From: Vicinamibacterales bacterium
Lineage (GTDB): Bacteria > Acidobacteriota > Vicinamibacteria > Vicinamibacterales > UBA2999
Direction of reading: 5' to 3'
Length of the DNA: 64,000 nt
NCBI GenBank assembly: GCA_030680175.1
Contig: JAUXWO010000055.1
Location: 62,001 to 126,000 of the forward strand
The notes below the pieces were generated by a model. That model worked only from the letters and a program-made list of their open reading frames with translations, made no database searches and was not told the DNA's origin. Every line of letters begins with the position of its first letter. The first letter of the stretch is position 1. This document shows, piece by piece, positions 60,141 through 64,000 of the stretch. The position numbers were made by a program, and so were the translations under genes.

Positions 60141-62033
60141 ATGCTGCCAGACGCGCCGCAGTATCGATTCGAGGACGTCCTGATCGACGTGCCGAACAGG
60201 CGGGTCAGCAGGGCTGGCACCCCGATCGTGTTGACGGCGCGCTACTTCGACGCGCTGGTGCTGCTGGCGCGGAGCCAGGGTGAGCTCGTCACGAAAGACC
60301 GGTTCTTCACCGAGGTCTGGCGCGATGTCATCGTGAGCGACGCCGCGCTCACGCAGTGCATCAAGGAGATCCGGCGGCAGCTCGGCGACGAGGCGGCGCG
60401 ACCGCGCTACGTGCAGACCGTGCCTGGCTACGGGTACCGGTTCATGGCATCCGTGGAGACGCTCTCCGTCGGCGCGCCGGACGCCGGGCCGGGAGCCGCA
60501 CCGGCGAGCGACACGGTCCCCTCGGCGAACACGGCCGCACCTCCATCCCAGTCCACGTCCCAGGTCTTCCGGCGTTCAGGCTGGCAGGCGTTCCTGGCGG
60601 ACGGCGCCGCCGGGACAGTCGGCGGTGCGGCCGCGGGGGCGTTCGGCGGTGTGCTGTACGGGATCGCCCTGGCGTTCACACCCACCCAGGCCGGCGTCGG
60701 GACGGCCTCGATTCTCCTCGTCCTCATCGTGCTCAACGTGGTCGTCGGGGCCGCGGGGGCGTTTGGCGTGAGCTTCGGGATGGCTGCCGGGGGCGCACTG
60801 ACCGGGAGCGGCGTGGCGCGGATCGCGGGGGGTGGCCTTGGCGGCCTGCTGGCCGGCGGGGTGGCGACGCTGCTTGGTCTCGACGTGTTCAACCTCCTCT
60901 TCGGCCGGGCGCCGGTCGGCATGACGGGCGGCCTCGAGGGCGCCGTGCTCGGCGCCGCCCTCGCCGCGGGCGCGCAGCTCGGGGGTGGGCTCGACCGGGT
61001 GCCGGCCTGGCGGCCGGTCGCGGGCGCGGCCGCCGGCGGGATGGCCGCGGGCCTCGCGATCCCGCTGGCTGGTGGCAACCTGATGGGCGGGAGCCTGGCC
61101 CTGCTCGCCCGCTCGTTTGCCGGCTCGCGTCTCAACCTCGACCCGCTGGGCCGCTTCTTCGGCGAGGTGCACTTCGGCGCGCTGACACAGATCGGTCTCG
61201 CCGGAATCGAGGGCCTGCTGTTTGGCGGTGGCGTCGTCGGCGCGATCGTGCTGGCTCGGCGCCGCGTGGGCCCGGGGGTCCCGCTCGTCCTCCTCGCCCT
61301 CGTCGCCGGACACGGCTGCGCATCAGGGGCCGCGCCCCCCAGGGTGGCTGCTGCGTCGGACCTGCAGTTTGCATTGACGGAGATCGCCGATCGGTTCGCC
61401 CAGGACACCGGCGATCGCGTGGAGCTCGTCTTCGGATCGTCCGGCGTGCTCGCGCGGCAGATCCAGGACGGAGCGCCGTTCGCGCTGTTCCTCTCGGCGG
61501 ATGAGGCGTTCGTCGAACAACTGTCGCGCGCCGGACGGACGCGCGACGAGGGCACGCTGTACGCGATTGGGCGCATCGTCCTGTTCGCGCCGCCCGGCTC
61601 TCCGCTGATCCCGAGCGAGGGGTTCGATGGCCTCGCCCGGCTGATCGCACGTGACGAGGTGGCGCGCTTCGCCATCGCGAACCCCGATCACGCCCCCTAC
61701 GGCCGGGCGGCCGAACAGGCGCTGCGCACGCGCGCACTGTGGGAGGCGCTGCGCCCGCGATTGGTGCTGGGCGAGAACGTGTCCCAGGCGGCGCAGTTTG
61801 CCACCACGGGGAATGCCGTCGGTGGCATCATTGCCTACTCGCTCGCGCTCGCCCCCGCCATGGCGGATCGGGGCACGCACTTCCTGATCGACGCCGACGA
61901 CCACGAGCCCCTCAGGCAACGCATGGTGCTGCTCGAGAACGCAGGTCCCGTGGCCGAACAGTTCTACCACTACCTGCAGGAGCCCGTCGCGCGCGAGATG
62001 CTGGCCCGATACGGCTTCGCCCTGCCAGAGTAA
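60141..62033 (+). CDS. Winged helix-membrane domain-ModA fusion (molybdate-binding DNA-binding receptor)
   Basis: A 630-residue protein. Residues 1-105 form an OmpR/CadC-type winged helix (LTARYFDALVLLARSQGELV, VSDAALTQCIKEIRRQLGD, RYVQTVPGYGYRF). Residues 150-390 are glycine/alanine-rich membrane segments. Around 385-395, RRRVGPG then VPLVLLALVAGHGC looks like an embedded lipoprotein-type signal. Residues 397-630 are a ModA-like binding protein: RVAAASDLQFALTEIADRF, LVFGSSGVLARQIQDGAPFALFLSADEAFVEQL, YAIGRIVLF and NPDHAPYGRAA. ModB starts three bases after its stop. No internal start with a good ribosome-binding site is visible, so a true fusion is likely. Confidence 0.85.
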   Translation: MLPDAPQYRFEDVLIDVPNRRVSRAGTPIVLTARYFDALVLLARSQGELVTKDRFFTEVWRDVIVSDAALTQCIKEIRRQLGDEAARPRYVQTVPGYGYRFMASVETLSVGAPDAGPGAAPASDTVPSANTAAPPSQSTSQVFRRSGWQAFLADGAAGTVGGAAAGAFGGVLYGIALAFTPTQAGVGTASILLVLIVLNVVVGAAGAFGVSFGMAAGGALTGSGVARIAGGGLGGLLAGGVATLLGLDVFNLLFGRAPVGMTGGLEGAVLGAALAAGAQLGGGLDRVPAWRPVAGAAAGGMAAGLAIPLAGGNLMGGSLALLARSFAGSRLNLDPLGRFFGEVHFGALTQIGLAGIEGLLFGGGVVGAIVLARRRVGPGVPLVLLALVAGHGCASGAAPPRVAAASDLQFALTEIADRFAQDTGDRVELVFGSSGVLARQIQDGAPFALFLSADEAFVEQLSRAGRTRDEGTLYAIGRIVLFAPPGSPLIPSEGFDGLARLIARDEVARFAIANPDHAPYGRAAEQALRTRALWEALRPRLVLGENVSQAAQFATTGNAVGGIIAYSLALAPAMADRGTHFLIDADDHEPLRQRMVLLENAGPVAEQFYHYLQEPVAREMLARYGFALPE

Positions 62034-62036
62034 ACG

Positions 62037-62702
62037 ATGGATTTCGCCGCACTTCGCGTGTCGTCGTTGCTGGCTCTGGCCACGGTGGTGGTCCTGCTCC
62101 CGCTGGGCGTCTGGGCCGGTCACGCGCTCGCCGTCCGCACCTTCCGCTTCAAGCCCGTCGTCGAGGCGCTCGTCGCGGTGCCGCTCATCCTGCCGCCCAC
62201 GGTGCTCGGCTTCTACCTGCTGGTGATATTCAGCCCGCGCTCACCGCTCGGCGCCGCCTTCGAGGCCGTCGCCGGCCAGACGCTGGCCTTCTCGTTCGCG
62301 GGGCTGCTGGTCGCGTCGATGATCGTCAATATTCCGTTCGTGGTGCAGCCGATTCAGCGCGCGTTCGAGTCCGTACCGCGGGAGGTCCGGGAGGCCGCGG
62401 CGTGTTGCGGCCTGACGCCGCTCCAGCGGTTCCTCCGGATCGAGATCCCGCTCGCCTGGCCGGGCATCCTCACGGCCGCCATGCTGGCGTTTGCGCATAC
62501 GCTGGGGGAGTTTGGCGTGGTGCTGATGGTCGGCGGCAACATCCCCGGGGAAACACGCACGCTCAGCATCGCCATCTACGATCGGCTGCAGGCCTTCGAC
62601 GATCAGGCCGTCGGCGTCATGGCGGCCACGCTGCTTGTGATCGCGGTTGCCACCCTGAGCGTCACCACATGGCTCGGACGTGCGGCGGGGCGTCGTGGGT
62701 AG
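62037..62702 (+). CDS. modB: Molybdate ABC transporter permease
   Basis: A 221-residue protein with five or six helices. ALVAVPLILPPTVLGFYLLVIFSP is the ModB helix-2 region, and VREAAACCGLTPLQRFLRIEIPLAWPGI holds the EAA loop that contacts the ATPase. AFAHTLGEFGVVLMVGGNIPGETRTLSIAIYD is the family signature. It starts three bases after the ModA fusion gene and overlaps modC by 23 bases. Molybdate or tungstate import is inferred from family. Confidence 0.93.
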   Translation: MDFAALRVSSLLALATVVVLLPLGVWAGHALAVRTFRFKPVVEALVAVPLILPPTVLGFYLLVIFSPRSPLGAAFEAVAGQTLAFSFAGLLVASMIVNIPFVVQPIQRAFESVPREVREAAACCGLTPLQRFLRIEIPLAWPGILTAAMLAFAHTLGEFGVVLMVGGNIPGETRTLSIAIYDRLQAFDDQAVGVMAATLLVIAVATLSVTTWLGRAAGRRG

Positions 62703-63795
62703 TCGCGCCCTCGGCGTGACGCTGCGGCAGGCGGCGCCGATTCCGCTCGACGTGTCCTTCACCTGCGACCCCGGGCAGGTGCTGGCCATCTTCGGCCCGT
62801 CTGGCAGCGGCAAGACGACGATCCTCCGCAGCATCGCCGGTCTCTACACGCCCAGCGAGGCCCTGGTGCAGGCGGGCGACGAGACCTGGGTGGACACCGC
62901 GGCGCGGTCTTCCGTGCCGGTGCATCGCCGCGCGGTGGGTGTCGTCTTTCAGGACTACGCGCTCTTTCCGCACCTCACCGCACTCAGCAATGTGATGACG
63001 GCCCTCGGGCATCTCCCGCGCGGCGAGCGCCGTGCACGCGCCGAGGCCCTGTTGACGCTCGTGCACCTCTCCCGTCACCGGGACCGTCGTCCTGCGGCGC
63101 TGTCGGGTGGTGAGCGTCAGCGCGTCGCCGTGGCGCGGGCGCTCGCGCGCGATCCGGCCGTGCTGCTCCTCGACGAGCCGTTCGCGGCCGTCGATCGATC
63201 GGTGCGCCGGCACCTGCAGGACGAGATCGACCAGATCCGCCGGTCGCTCGACATTCCGCTCATCCTGGTGACGCACGACTTCGACGATGTCGTGCGTCTG
63301 GCGACGCACTTGTTGCTGCTGGACGGGGGTCGCATGGTGGCGCTCGGCCCGCTCGGTGCGCTGACGAGCCGGCCTGATCTCCCGTGGCTGCGCGAGACCG
63401 CGGGTCTCGGGAGCCTGTTCGAAGCGACCGTCGTGCGGATCCACGCGTCACGGGGCCTGGCGGAGCTGGCCTTTCAGGGGGGGACCCTCTTCGCGCCGTG
63501 CCGCGCCCTGGTCGAGGGCCTGCGCGTGCGGGTGCGGATTCCGGCGCGCGAGATCATCCTGGCGAAGGAGCCGCCGCGGGGCCTGAGCCTGCACAACGTC
63601 CTGTCGGGGGCCGTCTCGGCGATGTACGGCGACCGAGACGCCGATCACGTGGTCGTGCAGATCGTCGTGGGCGAGGTCCGGCTGCTGGCGGAGGTGACGC
63701 GGGACGCCGTCACGCAACTCGGGATCGTGACGGGGCTCCCGTTGCACGCGCTGATCAAGTCGCTGTCGCTCGAGGTGCTGACGTCCCAGGCCTGA
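62680..63795 (+). CDS. modC: Molybdate ABC transporter ATP-binding protein
   Basis: A 371-residue ABC ATPase with Walker A GPSGSGKTT, Q-loop FQDYALFPHL, signature LSGGERQRVAVARAL, Walker B LLLDEPFAAVD and H-loop VTHD. The C-terminal 110 residues are a TOBE/Mop-type regulatory domain (RVRIPAREIILAKEPPRGLSLHNVLSGAV, VQIVVGEVRLLAEVT) that in ModC binds oxyanions. The start is a GTG at 62680; a GTG at 62695 is an alternative just before the modB stop. Together with modB and the ModA fusion it completes the importer. Confidence 0.92.
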   Translation: MRRGVVGSRALGVTLRQAAPIPLDVSFTCDPGQVLAIFGPSGSGKTTILRSIAGLYTPSEALVQAGDETWVDTAARSSVPVHRRAVGVVFQDYALFPHLTALSNVMTALGHLPRGERRARAEALLTLVHLSRHRDRRPAALSGGERQRVAVARALARDPAVLLLDEPFAAVDRSVRRHLQDEIDQIRRSLDIPLILVTHDFDDVVRLATHLLLLDGGRMVALGPLGALTSRPDLPWLRETAGLGSLFEATVVRIHASRGLAELAFQGGTLFAPCRALVEGLRVRVRIPAREIILAKEPPRGLSLHNVLSGAVSAMYGDRDADHVVVQIVVGEVRLLAEVTRDAVTQLGIVTGLPLHALIKSLSLEVLTSQA

Positions 63796-63930
63796 GGAAC
63801 ACCCCTTCGCCGGAACCCCGGCACTGAGGCTGCCGAACCGCCGAGCCGCAGCCTCCTTCCGGGAGAGCATCACCCGGTAGGGGTGGTGCACGGGATGGCG
63901 GGCGACGCCTGACACACAGGCCGGCGAAAG
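63796..63930 (+). other. Structured gap after modC
   Basis: No gene is visible. AGGCTGC/GCAGCCT form a stem near 63827-63853, and GCATCACCC with GGGGTGGTGC (about 63868-63892) forms another around a GGTA loop. The second could be a weak terminator for the mod operon. A structured RNA is possible in view of the molybdate context, but no known molybdenum-cofactor or tungsten riboswitch consensus was recognised. Confidence 0.4.
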
Positions 63931-64000
63931 ATGAGGCGCCCCTTGCTGCTCGTCACTGCAGCGCTGCTGGCGGTGTGCCTCATCCTCCTGGGCACGCTGC
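63931..64000 (+). CDS. Start of an exported or membrane protein, cut by the window end
   Basis: An ATG at 63931 opens a frame reading MRRPLLLVTAALLAVCLILLGTL to the end of the window, a typical signal peptide or N-terminal membrane anchor. GCGAAAG is the only upstream purine stretch. The rest of the gene is outside the window, so function cannot be judged. It follows the mod operon on the same strand after 135 bases. Confidence 0.5.
   Translation, partial: MRRPLLLVTAALLAVCLILLGTL

Noticed and set aside
63796-63930. Molybdenum-cofactor riboswitch
   Set aside because: Only generic stems can be drawn. No conserved motif of a known riboswitch was recognised, so it is listed only as a structured gap.

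Overview
The window is a high-GC chromosomal segment from a bacterium that looks like an acidobacterium, most plausibly of the Vicinamibacteria. The pointers are an Oar-like TonB-dependent receptor with an N-terminal carboxypeptidase-regulatory-like domain, an ADOP-type (acidobacterial duplicated orphan permease) MacB/FtsX protein, sulfatase-TPR fusions, several ECF sigma factors and CadC-like winged-helix membrane proteins. This taxonomic call is inference from gene content; there is no rRNA or tRNA in the window.

Layout. 1-5.99 kb: tail of a SAM methyltransferase, a dynamin-like GTPase, a lipoprotein, an internally deleted second methyltransferase, an EfpL-like elongation factor P, and a small membrane protein coupled to a sodium:solute symporter. 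6-12.5 kb: AI-2E-type permease, Oar-like receptor, a MITE-like hairpin element, and a sulfatase-TPR lipoprotein. 12.6-20.1 kb (all minus): STAS-like protein, Tat-signal protein, a zinc anti-sigma/TPR/CHAT-protease fusion, its sigma factor, an EVE-domain protein and an exported FAH-family protein. 20.2-23.2 kb: overlapping Gfo/Idh/MocA, GMC oxidoreductase and VOC genes. 23.2-25.1 kb: thioredoxin and an alpha/beta hydrolase embedded in tandem and inverted repeats. 25.1-35.4 kb: PNPOx/GAF pair, cytochromes c, DUF952, ADOP permease, ECF42-type sigma factor with its YCII partner, and an ECF factor with a SnoaL-like tail. 35.4-50 kb: repeats and gene remnants, PQQ-type sugar dehydrogenase, MFS, cupins, HipA-like kinase with DUF3037, AlkZ-related protein, SurA-like PPIase, membrane PQQ-propeller protein, lectin-like protein, APC permease, ArgA-like protein, small membrane proteins and a metallo-beta-lactamase-fold protein. 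51-64 kb: a DsbA-like protein directly before a very large cysteine-rich secreted dipeptidase-like protein, a CaCA antiporter, a NifU-domain/sigma-54 activator fusion, a beta-lactamase-fold pseudoenzyme, and a molybdate ABC operon whose first gene fuses a winged-helix DNA-binding domain, a membrane domain and ModA.

The most unusual systems are: (1) the winged helix-membrane-ModA fusion heading modBC, which looks like a one-component receptor that both binds molybdate and contacts DNA; (2) the sigma factor / zinc anti-sigma-TPR-CHAT protease / Tat protein module, with the last two genes translationally coupled; (3) the NifU-like domain fused to a sigma-54 AAA+ activator; (4) the DsbA-like protein paired with a 1353-residue cysteine-rich hydrolase; (5) a dispersed structured element present three times and several distinct tandem-repeat families in the intergenic gaps. 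Several genes have a TANAAT-like hexamer only 6-13 bases before the start codon, hinting at leaderless transcripts.
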